The notes beneath the pieces are model-generated. The model had not been told where the DNA came from. It saw nothing but the letters and a program-made list of their open reading frames with translations, and made no database searches. From NCBI GenBank assembly GCA_014804785.1, contig JAAUZD010000043.1:62001-126000 (forward strand): 64,000 nt of DNA, written 5' to 3'. A program made the translations under genes and the position numbers. Shown here in pieces: positions 34,962 to 43,894 of the stretch. The stretch comes from Lachnospiraceae bacterium (lineage in GTDB: Bacteria > Bacillota > Clostridia > Lachnospirales > Lachnospiraceae). Each line of letters begins with the position of its first letter. Position 1 is the first letter of the stretch.

Positions 34962-36404
34962 ATGGTCTTGTTTGTGTCAATGATTTTTCCCGCTTTTTTG
35001 GGAGTGGTTGTGGCATTGTTCTTTTTGCTACCTGTAAAATGGCGTCCAACTATTCTTCTCTTTGCAAGTTATGTGCTTTGTGCATGGATCGATCTATGGG
35101 CATTACTGGTTCTCGTAGTGTTTTCCTTCAGCACCTGGGTGGCAGGAAGAAAGCTTAAAAAGCTGCTGATGATGGGGAAGAAGAGAGCAGGGAAGATTTA
35201 CACGGGAATCGTGGTTGGATTTTATATTTTCATATTGTGTTCTTATAAATATGTGCCATATTTTATGAAATATGCCGGTTTCACTCAGCTGTCGCAGGTA
35301 GGTCTGTTAAGAAATATGGTAATGCCCGTGGGGCTGTCTTTCTATTTGTTTCAGGCAATCGGTTATCTGACAGATATTTACAAAGAAAAAAGCCAGGCGG
35401 AAAAAAACTTTATATACCTGAGTTGTTATCTTGCGTTTTTTCCCAAACTTGTGAGCGGACCCATCCTGCGGGAACAGGATTTTCTGCCACAGCTTAGAAT
35501 GCTTGATAAAGTGACATTTAAAGACAGGGGCAGACTGTCCACTGCATTTACTTATATGCTATGGGGCTACTTTATGAAAATGGTGGTTGCTGACAGGCTG
35601 GCTGTGATGGTAAACCAGATTTTTGCAAGTCCGGAATTGTTTGACAGCTTCTGGCTTATCATAGGAGTCTTCTTCTACACAATTCAGATTTATTGCGATT
35701 TTGCGGGGTACTCTTATATTGCAATAGGCTGTGCCAGAATCTTTGGAATTCATCTGACGGAAAACTTCAGGGCGCCTTATCTTGCATCGGATATTACGGA
35801 GTTCTGGCGGAGATGGCATATTTCTTTAAGCACATGGCTCAGGGACTACATTTATATCCCATTAGGAGGCAACAGGAAAGGGGTTGCCAGAAAATGCATC
35901 AATACCATGATTGTATTTCTGGTATGCGGGATGTGGCATGGAGCTGGATTCCATTTTGCAGCATGGGGACTACTGCATGGTATCTATTCGGTAATTGAGG
36001 CATTCGTGAGACAGAAAGGATGGAAAGTGAGGGGAGGAAAAGCCATTACGTTTGTAGAGGTCGCTTTCGCCTGGATTTTCTTCAGGGCAGATGACTTTGG
36101 AGCAGCGGTTCTTTATATTATCCAGATGTTTACTTCTGGTTTTCACCCGGAAGGGTGGAGCCAGATAATGGAAATTTTACAGCTGAGCACAGTGGAGATT
36201 ATTTTGATTATTCTGGGGATTACAGTGATATGGCTGGTGGATGAATTTTGCGGCAGGAAGAAACTTCAACTGCCAGTGCTGATACAGCATAAAGAAAATG
36301 CAGTAAGATATTTGGTTTTTTATCTGCTCATCATCACAATCTTTGTATTTGGAATATATGGACCCGGGTACCATGCGGAACAGTTTATTTATATGCAGTT
36401 TTAA
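34962..36404 (+). CDS. MBOAT-family membrane O-acyltransferase (first copy)
   Basis: 480 residues, about ten membrane helices. The AlgI/DltB/PatA-like signature is clear: SFYLFQAIGYLTDIY, KLVSGPILREQDFLPQ, FAGYSYIAIGCARIFGI, FWRRWHISLSTWLRDYIYIP and CGMWHGAGFHFAAWG with the catalytic His. It moves acyl groups across the membrane onto a glycan through an extracytoplasmic partner, here probably the SGNH-like protein 24 bases downstream. GGGAGG at 34954-34959 is close to ATG 34962; TTG 34968 is a possible alternative start. It opens the first acylation/CotH/VTC/DUF4956 group. Confidence 0.92.
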   Translation: MVLFVSMIFPAFLGVVVALFFLLPVKWRPTILLFASYVLCAWIDLWALLVLVVFSFSTWVAGRKLKKLLMMGKKRAGKIYTGIVVGFYIFILCSYKYVPYFMKYAGFTQLSQVGLLRNMVMPVGLSFYLFQAIGYLTDIYKEKSQAEKNFIYLSCYLAFFPKLVSGPILREQDFLPQLRMLDKVTFKDRGRLSTAFTYMLWGYFMKMVVADRLAVMVNQIFASPELFDSFWLIIGVFFYTIQIYCDFAGYSYIAIGCARIFGIHLTENFRAPYLASDITEFWRRWHISLSTWLRDYIYIPLGGNRKGVARKCINTMIVFLVCGMWHGAGFHFAAWGLLHGIYSVIEAFVRQKGWKVRGGKAITFVEVAFAWIFFRADDFGAAVLYIIQMFTSGFHPEGWSQIMEILQLSTVEIILIILGITVIWLVDEFCGRKKLQLPVLIQHKENAVRYLVFYLLIITIFVFGIYGPGYHAEQFIYMQF

Positions 36405-36427
36405 ACGGCAGGACAGGGAGCGGTAAA

Positions 36428-37447
36428 ATGAAAAAGAATTTACTGAGGGCAGGATTTGTAGTGCTGTTGGCGGTAACAATTTATATTTGCGTAAGCATTC
36501 TGAGCATAAAGTCCCAGCATGGAGTGAACCAGAGTGCCGGAATGTACTGGCAGCCCAAGAATTCCATTGACGTAGTGATGATGGGAACCAGCCATGTCCA
36601 CTGCGGTATTAATACTGGGCTTTTATGGGAAAAATATGGTATTGCTTCTTATGATTATAGCTGCGCGGAACAGCCCCTCTGGATGACTTATTACTATTTG
36701 AAAGAACTGTATAAATATCAGACGCCGGAAGTCATTGTGCTGGATGTATATGCACCTGCCAGATTTAAGGATGATTACCAGTATGACTGGATGGCAGAGA
36801 ATGTTTATGGAATGAGATTTTCCATCAACAAAGCGCAAATGCTGTCCGTCAGCGTGGAGCCGAAAAGAATTTCTCAATATTTTCCTGATTTTGCAGTGTA
36901 CCACAGTAGATATGATGATCTGGAAGAGGAGGACTTTAATAGCTTTTTCTGGGACAGTCATGAGAAAGAAGCTTTTAAAGGATATACACCTTATTGGGAT
37001 AGAAGACCGCAGCGGGAGGTTGAGGTCTCTGAAGAGCGGAATGATGGGATGACAGATAAATCCGAGAAGTACTTGCGGGAAATTATTTCTTATACAAAGA
37101 AAAAGGGCAGTGAGTTGGTGCTGATTGTGACACCTTATATTATGACGGCTGATGATAAACGGACTTATAACAGGATCGTAGAAATTGCGGCGGAAGAAGG
37201 GATTACGTTTATCAACTACAACGAATATTATGAGTCAATTGGTCTTGATTTTGAAACCGATTTTAATGATGAGTCACATCTGAACTATTGGGGAAGCTGC
37301 AAATTTACGGATTATCTTGGAGAGTTCTTAAGCTATTATGGTGAAATACCTGACCGAAGAGGACAGGAGGAGTATGAATCATGGGATGATAATGCACGGA
37401 TGATACGGGAAGAACTAAAAAGGTATGAAGATGGGACGTTGGAATAG
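36428..37447 (+). CDS. Membrane-anchored SGNH-like (AlgJ/AlgX-type) protein
   Basis: 339 residues with an N-terminal signal anchor (about 7-27). DVVMMGTSHVHCGINTGLLW matches block I of the SGNH/AlgX fold, with Ser followed by His as in AlgJ/AlgX proteins, and FNDESHLNYWGSCKFTDYLG near the C-terminus carries the Asp and His. It lies directly after the MBOAT gene, the classical AlgI-AlgJ or PatA-PatB pairing, so it likely transfers the acyl group to the glycan outside the membrane. No lipobox. The acceptor is unknown. Confidence 0.8.
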   Translation: MKKNLLRAGFVVLLAVTIYICVSILSIKSQHGVNQSAGMYWQPKNSIDVVMMGTSHVHCGINTGLLWEKYGIASYDYSCAEQPLWMTYYYLKELYKYQTPEVIVLDVYAPARFKDDYQYDWMAENVYGMRFSINKAQMLSVSVEPKRISQYFPDFAVYHSRYDDLEEEDFNSFFWDSHEKEAFKGYTPYWDRRPQREVEVSEERNDGMTDKSEKYLREIISYTKKKGSELVLIVTPYIMTADDKRTYNRIVEIAAEEGITFINYNEYYESIGLDFETDFNDESHLNYWGSCKFTDYLGEFLSYYGEIPDRRGQEEYESWDDNARMIREELKRYEDGTLE

Positions 37448-37470
37448 GAGTTTTTAGTGGTTATCCGGAC

Positions 37471-37503
37471 GCGCTGACAAGATAGTTATTCTCCTGTCAG
37501 CGC
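37471..37503. terminator. Hairpin after the SGNH-like gene
   Basis: Perfect 9-base arms (37471-37479 and 37495-37503) with a 15-base loop and no T-tract. It may be a weak terminator or RNA processing site between two units. Confidence 0.4.
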
Positions 37504-37538
37504 TGCACTTCTGGTTAGGCTGGTAAAAATAGCAAAGG

Positions 37539-37567
37539 TTGCCTTTTCGTGGTGCATACTTTATAAT
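37539..37567 (+). promoter_or_regulatory. Sigma-A-type promoter of the first CotH-VTC-DUF4956 unit
   Basis: TTGCCT (37539-37544), 17 bases, consensus TATAAT (37562-37567), 33 bases before the CotH start. Confidence 0.7.
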
Positions 37568-37600
37568 AAGTGAAGCAGATGGAAGGTGGTTTATTGCGGG

Positions 37601-39487
37601 ATGCATCATAAGAAAGGAACGGGGAACAGAATACATGTGTTTGTGATTGTAAGTGCTTGTCTTATGCTGGTATTGCTGTTGGCAGGTTCTTATTTACAGA
37701 CAGATCATGAAAAGGAATTTATAGACGGACTATTCTTTGAATGCACATTAGATGGGCAGAAAATACAGATTGGATTGTGGCAGGACGAAGAAGATGAAAT
37801 GTATTATCTTTTCCTGCCTTCCTGTTTTGCGGGGAGAGATAAGGAATTTACCTTGGCGTATAAGGGAAGTAAGGGAAGAATGAAAATAGATGGAATATCC
37901 TATAAAGCAGGTGAGGTCTTTACAGAAGCAGGTGAGGAAGAAGTCCATCAGATAGAACTGATAGGTCTGTTTGGAAATACTTTTATGGACAAATCTTTCA
38001 GGGTGCTTGTTTCTGAAAATCTTCCGGTTATGATGTTTACGGTGGAAGATGAGGAAGATTTATTGGATATGAATGAATTTGAGAATAAGAAATACATTGA
38101 AACCGGTGCCATGATGATGTTGGATGCTGAAGGAAAATCCGTGTGCAGTGAAAAGCTGGATAAATTCAGGGTAAGGGGAAATCTGACTGCGACCTTGGAT
38201 AAAAAACCCTTTACTTTTTCTTTTGAGCAGCCGATCGGTTTATGCGGGATGGATCCGGCAGTCAAGTGGAATCTGCTGGCAAATGCAACAGATGGATCTT
38301 ATATCAGAAATAAAGTGGTGCTGGATCTGGCGAATAAAAGTATAGATTCTTATGAGCCGGATGGAGAATTTGTTGAAGTGTACTTAAATGGACAATACAT
38401 GGGGCTGTATTTATTGACAGAGGCAGTGGAAATTGGGGAGAACCGGATAGAAATTGAGCCTGAAAGCAGCTGGTTTTTAGAAATGGAGCTGGATTTCCGT
38501 CTGGAAAAGGATGAGCCTTATGTGGTGTCGGAGAGAGGACAGATATTTGTAATCAAGGATACAGAGGAAGTGTCGGAAGATGAAAAGGAACAGATTCAGA
38601 ATATGGTGGATGATGTTGAGAGCGCTTTGTTTGCAGAGAATGGTGTCAGCAGCATAAGTGGGAAAAAGCTATCTGAACTGCTTGACATAGAATCCTGGGC
38701 AGAGTTGTGGTTGATTCAGGAAATATCGGGAAATCATGATACGGGGATAGCCAGTACGTTTGCATATGTGATGGATAAGGGAAAACCGCTTTTGTACGCC
38801 GGTCCGGTATGGGATTTTGACGGGACAATGGGAAATGTCAATACAGCCATGTTTGGGAATCCGGCGGCGCTTACAACTTCTATTGAAGAATCACGCCCAC
38901 GGGGAAATGCCAATCAGAATAGATGGCTGGCAGCCATGTATCAAAATGATGAATTTAAGATGGCGGTAGAAAATAAATACACCAGCCTGTTCCGGGAAAA
39001 TCTGGAGGAAATGCTGAATGTAGAAATAGATGTCTTAGCAGAAAAAATCAGCCGCCCGGCAACGTTGGATGCCTTTCGATGGCATGACGAGCGGCTTGGA
39101 TGGATGTTCGTTTTGCCGGAGGACTATTCTATTCCTGATGAAGGCGGCTATCGCCGATTTGCAGGGCTGGAAAGACAGATCGATATGGTAAGGAATTTCC
39201 TGGCGGAAAAGAAAGATTTTCTTGACAAGCTTTGGGTAGAACATGCTGATTTTTGTATTGTAGAAGTGAAAAATGAGTCGGTTATATTAAATCAGGATTA
39301 TAATCAGACGGTTTATTTCTGGGTGGAAAGAGGAACCCCGATTTTGGGACTTTCGCAATTTGAATCAATAAGCGGGGAGAATTTTTATTACGTGGATGCT
39401 GACACGAAAGAAATCATCACAGACGGCACCGTCGTTTGGGAGGACCGGGTGCTGGAAGGCATTTGGGAACAAGAAGGAGAACCATAA
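37601..39487 (+). CDS. CotH-family kinase-like protein, membrane-anchored (first copy)
   Basis: About 628 residues. A signal anchor (about 10-32) is followed by a beta-rich region and then the CotH fold: VRGNLTATLDKKPFTF, NATDGSYIRNKVVLDLANK, VEVYLNGQYMGLYLLTEAVE and GPVWDFDGTMGN, the last with the metal-binding Asp. CotH is an atypical protein kinase known from Bacillus spore coat; family members here probably face the outside. GTG 37586 overlaps the ribosome site GGAAGG, so I use ATG 37601 with moderate certainty. Its stop codon directly abuts the TTG start of the VTC gene. A second, shorter copy is at 47268. Confidence 0.88.
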   Translation: MHHKKGTGNRIHVFVIVSACLMLVLLLAGSYLQTDHEKEFIDGLFFECTLDGQKIQIGLWQDEEDEMYYLFLPSCFAGRDKEFTLAYKGSKGRMKIDGISYKAGEVFTEAGEEEVHQIELIGLFGNTFMDKSFRVLVSENLPVMMFTVEDEEDLLDMNEFENKKYIETGAMMMLDAEGKSVCSEKLDKFRVRGNLTATLDKKPFTFSFEQPIGLCGMDPAVKWNLLANATDGSYIRNKVVLDLANKSIDSYEPDGEFVEVYLNGQYMGLYLLTEAVEIGENRIEIEPESSWFLEMELDFRLEKDEPYVVSERGQIFVIKDTEEVSEDEKEQIQNMVDDVESALFAENGVSSISGKKLSELLDIESWAELWLIQEISGNHDTGIASTFAYVMDKGKPLLYAGPVWDFDGTMGNVNTAMFGNPAALTTSIEESRPRGNANQNRWLAAMYQNDEFKMAVENKYTSLFRENLEEMLNVEIDVLAEKISRPATLDAFRWHDERLGWMFVLPEDYSIPDEGGYRRFAGLERQIDMVRNFLAEKKDFLDKLWVEHADFCIVEVKNESVILNQDYNQTVYFWVERGTPILGLSQFESISGENFYYVDADTKEIITDGTVVWEDRVLEGIWEQEGEP

Positions 39488-40183
39488 TTGGAACAGAAGC
39501 ATTACAGGCATGAATATAAATATCCTTTAACGCATGGACAAATCATGATAGAAGATGCTAAAATAAGCGCAGTCGCTATGAGAGATGTGCACGCAGGGAA
39601 GGACGGTTTTTATAACATCAGAAGTTTATACTTTGATGATTATGAGAATAGTTGCTACATGGACAATGAAAATGGTGTGGACAACAGAGAGAAGTATAGG
39701 GTGCGTATCTATAATCATCAGACAGAGCGGATCAGCTTGGAATTGAAGCAGAAAATACGTGGAAAGACAAGTAAGAGTTCCTGTCTGATTACAGAGTCCC
39801 AATGCAGGCAGCTTATGAGCGGCATTATGCCGAATGATATACAACCAGATCAGCAGGTGCTGCGCAGACTGTCGCTTCTGATGGCAGTGCGCATGATGAA
39901 GCCCGTGATCATTGTGGATTATGACAGAGTTCCTTATGTGTATAGGCAGCAGGATGCCAATGTCAGGGTCACTTTCGACAGTAATATTACTTCCGTGAGC
40001 AATGTGCAGTCATTTCTGGATGAAAAAATATGCGGAAGGGGAGTACTGCCGATAGGATGGGCGCTTATGGAAGTGAAGTTCGACAGTTTTTTGCCGGATG
40101 AAATATATAATCTTCTGCAGCTTGACGGGTTGTCGGCAAGTACATTTTCAAAATACTATCTTTGCAGAAAATTTAAAGGATGA
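39488..40183 (+). CDS. VTC-domain (polyphosphate polymerase-type) protein, first copy
   Basis: 231 residues starting at TTG, 8 bases after AAGGAG and immediately after the CotH stop. RHEYKYPLT, RSLYFDDYEN, REKYRVRIYN, SLELKQKIRGKT, VTFDSNI and LMEVKFDS line up the basic and acidic tunnel residues of the VTC/CYTH-like fold, which in yeast Vtc4 polymerises ATP phosphate into polyphosphate. The bacterial protein has no SPX or membrane part, so the following DUF4956 protein may supply the membrane component. Polyphosphate or another phosphate polymer as product is inference. Confidence 0.9.
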   Translation: MEQKHYRHEYKYPLTHGQIMIEDAKISAVAMRDVHAGKDGFYNIRSLYFDDYENSCYMDNENGVDNREKYRVRIYNHQTERISLELKQKIRGKTSKSSCLITESQCRQLMSGIMPNDIQPDQQVLRRLSLLMAVRMMKPVIIVDYDRVPYVYRQQDANVRVTFDSNITSVSNVQSFLDEKICGRGVLPIGWALMEVKFDSFLPDEIYNLLQLDGLSASTFSKYYLCRKFKG

Positions 40184-40234
40184 CGCAGTGCTGTTGCGCA
40201 TAAAGGAAATACCATAGAAAGGCAGGATAATAAA

Positions 40235-40909
40235 ATGAGTTTTTCGGATATATTTAAAAAGGATTTTCTGGCATCTTATACCAGTGAGAATATCAGCGTA
40301 CTGCATATAGCCTCCGTGCTTCTGATTACGGCAATCATTGCATGCTATATTTTTATGGTCTACAGGATTATCACTAAAAAGACATTCTATTCAAAAAATT
40401 TTAATATTTCATTGGCGGCACTTGCCGTGATTACAGCAGGGATTATTCTGGCAGTGCAGTCCAGCATTGTTATTTCTTTAGGTATGGTAGGCGCCCTTTC
40501 CATTGTGCGTTTTCGCACAGCCATTAAGGAACCCATGGATTTGTGTTTTATGTTCTGGTCTATTGCAGTGGGAATCTGCTGTGGAGCTCATATGACTGAG
40601 GTTGCGGTGGTACTTTCTCTGGTACTCACTATTTTGGTAATGATACTCGACAGACTGCCTGTAGGACGTGCGCCAATGATTCTGGTGGCGAATTTGAATG
40701 AATCAAAAAAAGAGCCGGTGTTTACGCAGAAAGTTGGCGAATATTGCAAATACTATAAAGTGAAATCGAGAAATGTTGTTTCGGGAAAGTGCAATCTGGT
40801 TATAGAGGTCCGTGCCTTAAAGGAATATGAAATGATGCAGGAACTTGAAAATCTGGAAGGGGTGGAGAGTGTTTCCCTGGTGTCACATGACGGAGAGGTG
40901 ACCTTTTGA
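40235..40909 (+). CDS. DUF4956 membrane protein, first copy
   Basis: 224 residues. Three or four membrane helices fill about 20-145; the core SSIVISLGMVGALSIVRFR and then TAIKEPMDL is the DUF4956 hallmark, with conserved Arg residues inside an otherwise hydrophobic region. The last 75 residues form a soluble alpha/beta tail. Function is unknown; the constant pairing with a VTC protein suggests a channel or membrane partner for a phosphate polymer (inference). The paralogue at 49521 is almost identical in the core. Confidence 0.88.
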   Translation: MSFSDIFKKDFLASYTSENISVLHIASVLLITAIIACYIFMVYRIITKKTFYSKNFNISLAALAVITAGIILAVQSSIVISLGMVGALSIVRFRTAIKEPMDLCFMFWSIAVGICCGAHMTEVAVVLSLVLTILVMILDRLPVGRAPMILVANLNESKKEPVFTQKVGEYCKYYKVKSRNVVSGKCNLVIEVRALKEYEMMQELENLEGVESVSLVSHDGEVTF

Positions 40910-40941
40910 TTGACGCCCTGTTTATAAAATGATACTATAAT
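40910..40941 (+). promoter_or_regulatory. Possible promoter of the radical SAM gene
   Basis: TTGACG (40910-40915) directly after the DUF4956 stop, with overlapping -10 candidates TACTAT (40933-40938, 17-base spacer) and TATAAT (40936-40941, 20-base spacer). Confidence 0.4.
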
Positions 40942-40993
40942 ACAGTTAGGAATTCATTTGAGAACATTATGTTTGAGATAAAGGAGACGAATC

Positions 40994-41974
40994 ATGTCAG
41001 TTAAATTTCACAATTTTGGCGGTACGCTCGGATGGAATTTGCAGAAAAGATTTCCTAAACTTTCTTCTGAAAGTTATTTGAAGCTACAGTTCCTTACCAG
41101 AAACAAACTTCAGGAAAAATATATTGATTACTTTTTCCATGGTGAAGAGGTACCCATGCCGCTTGTAGTCAATTTAGAAACAATCAATCGCTGCAACAGC
41201 ACCTGCTCTTTCTGCACGGCGAACAAGAATGCAGAGAAGCGCCCCTACAAGCGCATGGAGGACGAGCTGTTCTACAGCATTATTGACCAACTTCGTGACT
41301 GGGGATATAAAGGGCATCTGACCTTATACGGAAATAACGAGCCTTTTCTGGATACAAGAATCGTGGAATTCCATAAATATTGCAGAGAACAGCTTCCGGA
41401 TTGCTTTATCTTCCTTTCTTCCAACGGTCTTTTGCTCACTGTGGACAAAGTAAAGGAAATCATTCCTTATGTAGACCAGCTGATTATCAATAATTATTGC
41501 CGCGATATGAAGCTGCATGACAACGTACAGGAAATTTATGATTACGCGAAAGCACACCCTGAAGAATTTAAGGACGTAGAACTGCTGATCCAGATGCGCT
41601 ACATGGATGCTGTATTGACGAACCGTGCCGGAAGCGCACCCAACAAGCAGAACACCCAGAAAATCATCAAAGAAACCTGCCTGATGCCCTACACAGACAT
41701 GTTCATCTTCCCTGACGGAAGAATGGGAATCTGTTGCTGCGACAATTTCGAGGCAACCACTTTGGCAGACCTCACCAAGACCCCGCTAAAGGAAGCCTGG
41801 AACAGTGAAGAATACAAAAAACTCCGCCAGGCAATCAAAAAAAGCCGCGGAGATTACAACTTCTGCAAATACTGTGACTTCATCGACGCAGGACTACGCA
41901 TGGATGCAGTAGACGACACCTTAAAGAACAGAGATGCCAACCACGGTGCAAGACAGTCACTTTTCAGGAAATAA
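40994..41974 (+). CDS. Radical SAM/SPASM-domain enzyme
   Basis: 326 residues. NRCNSTCSFCTANKNAEKR holds the CxxxCxxC iron-sulfur motif, HLTLYGNNEPFLD the SAM-binding region, and the C-terminal third has a SPASM-type auxiliary cluster: MPYTDMFIFPDGRMGICCC and FCKYCDFIDAG. Such proteins modify peptides, small molecules or, in glycan loci, amino sugars; the substrate is not predictable. It has its own promoter candidate and ends before a long inverted repeat. Like ugd, its 3' half is richer in C than its 5' half. Confidence 0.88.
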   Translation: MSVKFHNFGGTLGWNLQKRFPKLSSESYLKLQFLTRNKLQEKYIDYFFHGEEVPMPLVVNLETINRCNSTCSFCTANKNAEKRPYKRMEDELFYSIIDQLRDWGYKGHLTLYGNNEPFLDTRIVEFHKYCREQLPDCFIFLSSNGLLLTVDKVKEIIPYVDQLIINNYCRDMKLHDNVQEIYDYAKAHPEEFKDVELLIQMRYMDAVLTNRAGSAPNKQNTQKIIKETCLMPYTDMFIFPDGRMGICCCDNFEATTLADLTKTPLKEAWNSEEYKKLRQAIKKSRGDYNFCKYCDFIDAGLRMDAVDDTLKNRDANHGARQSLFRK

Positions 41975-41993
41975 TTGAAATACAGGTAATGAG

Positions 41994-42084
41994 GGAGCGG
42001 AAGGCACTGTCAAGGCGCTCTGCAGCCCGGCACAGATAAAAACTATGTCGGGTTGCAGAGCGCCTTGACAGTGCCTTCCGTTCC
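41994..42084. repeat. Long near-perfect inverted repeat between convergent genes
   Basis: Arms of 37 bases (41994-42030 and 42048-42084) pair with only G:U-type differences; the 17-base middle can extend the stem by a few pairs. It lies between the stop codons of the radical SAM gene and the convergent oxidoreductase. It could be a bidirectional terminator, but the length is far above normal and T-tracts are missing, so a small dispersed element (MITE/REP-like) is possible. Confidence 0.8.
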
Positions 42085-42105
42085 TTGCGAAGACTATTCA
42101 TATAA

Positions 42106-43680
42106 TCAGTCTACTTCTGCCTCGTTTTTGGAGCTCTCTTCGTGGTATTCTTTTTCGGTGTTAACGTTCCAGATGTTGGTCTTGTCCTTTTTGCCGCTTA
42201 GGATATTTTTGACGGATTCGAAGGATGTTACCATGGAATGGTCGATGTTGTTGTAGCGGTGCTGACCGTTGCGGCCTACACAGTAGAGATTGTCGATGGA
42301 GCTTAGGTATGCTACCAGGGTATCGATCTCGTCGTAGGTGTCAAAGTAAGCAGGGTATGCTTTCTTTACCTTTTCCATGTGGGTATCGATGACAACGTCG
42401 GGGGTGTCGATCAGACCCAGTTTAATCATTTCTTCTATGCCGATTTTGGAGAATTCTTCTTCGGTCATGTTCCAGAAGTTGTCTCCCTCGTTTACGAAGT
42501 ATTCAAGACCGATCCATACAGTGTGTTCCAAGTCTTTGATCATGTAGGGGGACCAGTTGTTGTAAATTTGGAAACGTCCCAGTTTTACGTGTCTGTCCTG
42601 AACGTAGACCCAGCAGTCGGGAACGATGTTGCTTACGGTCTTTAATTTGGTCTTGTTCTTTAGGTTGATTTTGGGAACAAGAACGCCCAAAGTCATATAG
42701 TCGCGATAGGGAAGTCCTGCAGCAATCCTTGCGGGATCAGCGGGAACATCGTTCATGCCGTTTACCAGATCCTTTACTGGCATGGAAGATATAAAATAGT
42801 CGCCTTCCATGGTGTATTCCTGCCCGTCCTTTTCGTAGGTGAGGGAGGTAATGATGTTGTTCTCATTTTTGTGGACTTTCGTTACTTTTGCATTTTTGAT
42901 AATGGTTCCGCCCAGTTTTTCGACTTCGGAGGCGGTCACATCCCATAACTGACCGGGACCAAGTTTGGGGTATTTGAATTCCTCAATCAAAGAGGTTTCA
43001 ACTTTACGGTTTTTCTTTTTGAATTTTTTTTCAAATACATCCTTAATGATTGCCATGATGGATAATCCTTTGGTACGCTGTGCGCCCCAGGATGCGTCGA
43101 TTTCGCTGGGATGGCGTCCCCAGAGATTTTCGGTGTAATATTCAAAAAACATGGAATACAGCTTGCGTCCATAACGGTTGATGTAAAAATTCTCAAGATT
43201 ATCATCTGGCCTTTTGTGAAGCAGGGAGGCAAGATAGCTGAAGCCGACCTTCATGGTGGTCAGAAATCCAAAATTTTTAAAGGTTTCCAACTTTAAAGAA
43301 ATGGGATAATCGTAGAATTTGGAGTCAAAGTAAATACGTGATACGCGGTGTCTGGTCAGCATGACCCGATCTTCCTTTTCGGGATCGGGACCACCCTTTG
43401 TAAGGGGCATGGGTCTGTCCAAAAGAATGTCATCATAAGAGGGGGCACCCTGCATAGGGAGCATCTTGTCCCACCATTCGTTTACCTCGGGAATTTTGGA
43501 AAAAAAGCGGTGACCGCCCATGTCCATGCGGTTTCCCTTATAATTTACAGTTTTAGAAATGCCGCCAAAGCAGTCGCTTTCTTCAAATACGGTAACTTCG
43601 ATCTCCTTTGATTTGGTCAAAAGTTCATAAGCGGCGGTAAGACCCGCGGGACCTGCACCTATGACAAGAGCTTTCTTCAT
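42106..43680 (-). CDS. FAD/NAD(P)-dependent oxidoreductase, HemG/Glf-like
   Basis: 524 residues. [20 protein letters not shown] is the FAD motif, [18 protein letters not shown] is typical of the protoporphyrinogen-oxidase and UDP-galactopyranose-mutase-like group found in polysaccharide loci, and the C-terminus [18 protein letters not shown] closes the flavin site. The substrate is not known; a mutase-like or desaturase-like reaction on a sugar nucleotide or lipid carrier is possible. The frame is open to 43773, but AAAGGTGG 10 bases before ATG 43680 and the canonical N-terminus fix the start. It is the only minus-strand enzyme among plus-strand units here. Confidence 0.9.
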   Translation of the reverse strand: MKKALVIGAGPAGLTAAYELLTKSKEIEVTVFEESDCFGGISKTVNYKGNRMDMGGHRFFSKIPEVNEWWDKMLPMQGAPSYDDILLDRPMPLTKGGPDPEKEDRVMLTRHRVSRIYFDSKFYDYPISLKLETFKNFGFLTTMKVGFSYLASLLHKRPDDNLENFYINRYGRKLYSMFFEYYTENLWGRHPSEIDASWGAQRTKGLSIMAIIKDVFEKKFKKKNRKVETSLIEEFKYPKLGPGQLWDVTASEVEKLGGTIIKNAKVTKVHKNENNIITSLTYEKDGQEYTMEGDYFISSMPVKDLVNGMNDVPADPARIAAGLPYRDYMTLGVLVPKINLKNKTKLKTVSNIVPDCWVYVQDRHVKLGRFQIYNNWSPYMIKDLEHTVWIGLEYFVNEGDNFWNMTEEEFSKIGIEEMIKLGLIDTPDVVIDTHMEKVKKAYPAYFDTYDEIDTLVAYLSSIDNLYCVGRNGQHRYNNIDHSMVTSFESVKNILSGKKDKTNIWNVNTEKEYHEESSKNEAEVD

Positions 43681-43824
43681 GTTGTTAAATCCACCTTTCC
43701 TGTATGAAATCATATTTGAAATGAAGTCATTATATATTGTTTCATTGTAACATAGTTTGGAAAATGTGTCCACTTATGCATGGGGTGTGTTGCAAAAAAG
43801 GTTATAGTTCATCCCTGATAAGTC

Positions 43825-43853
43825 TTGAGATGTGTATACAATTTTGATATGAT
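43825..43853 (+). promoter_or_regulatory. Sigma-A-type promoter of the rhamnosidase operon
   Basis: TTGAGA (43825-43830), 17 bases, TATGAT (43848-43853), 42 bases before the rhamnosidase start. Confidence 0.6.
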
Positions 43854-43894
43854 TGTGAAGATATACAACCAAAGAGAAAACAGGGTCTACCAGG

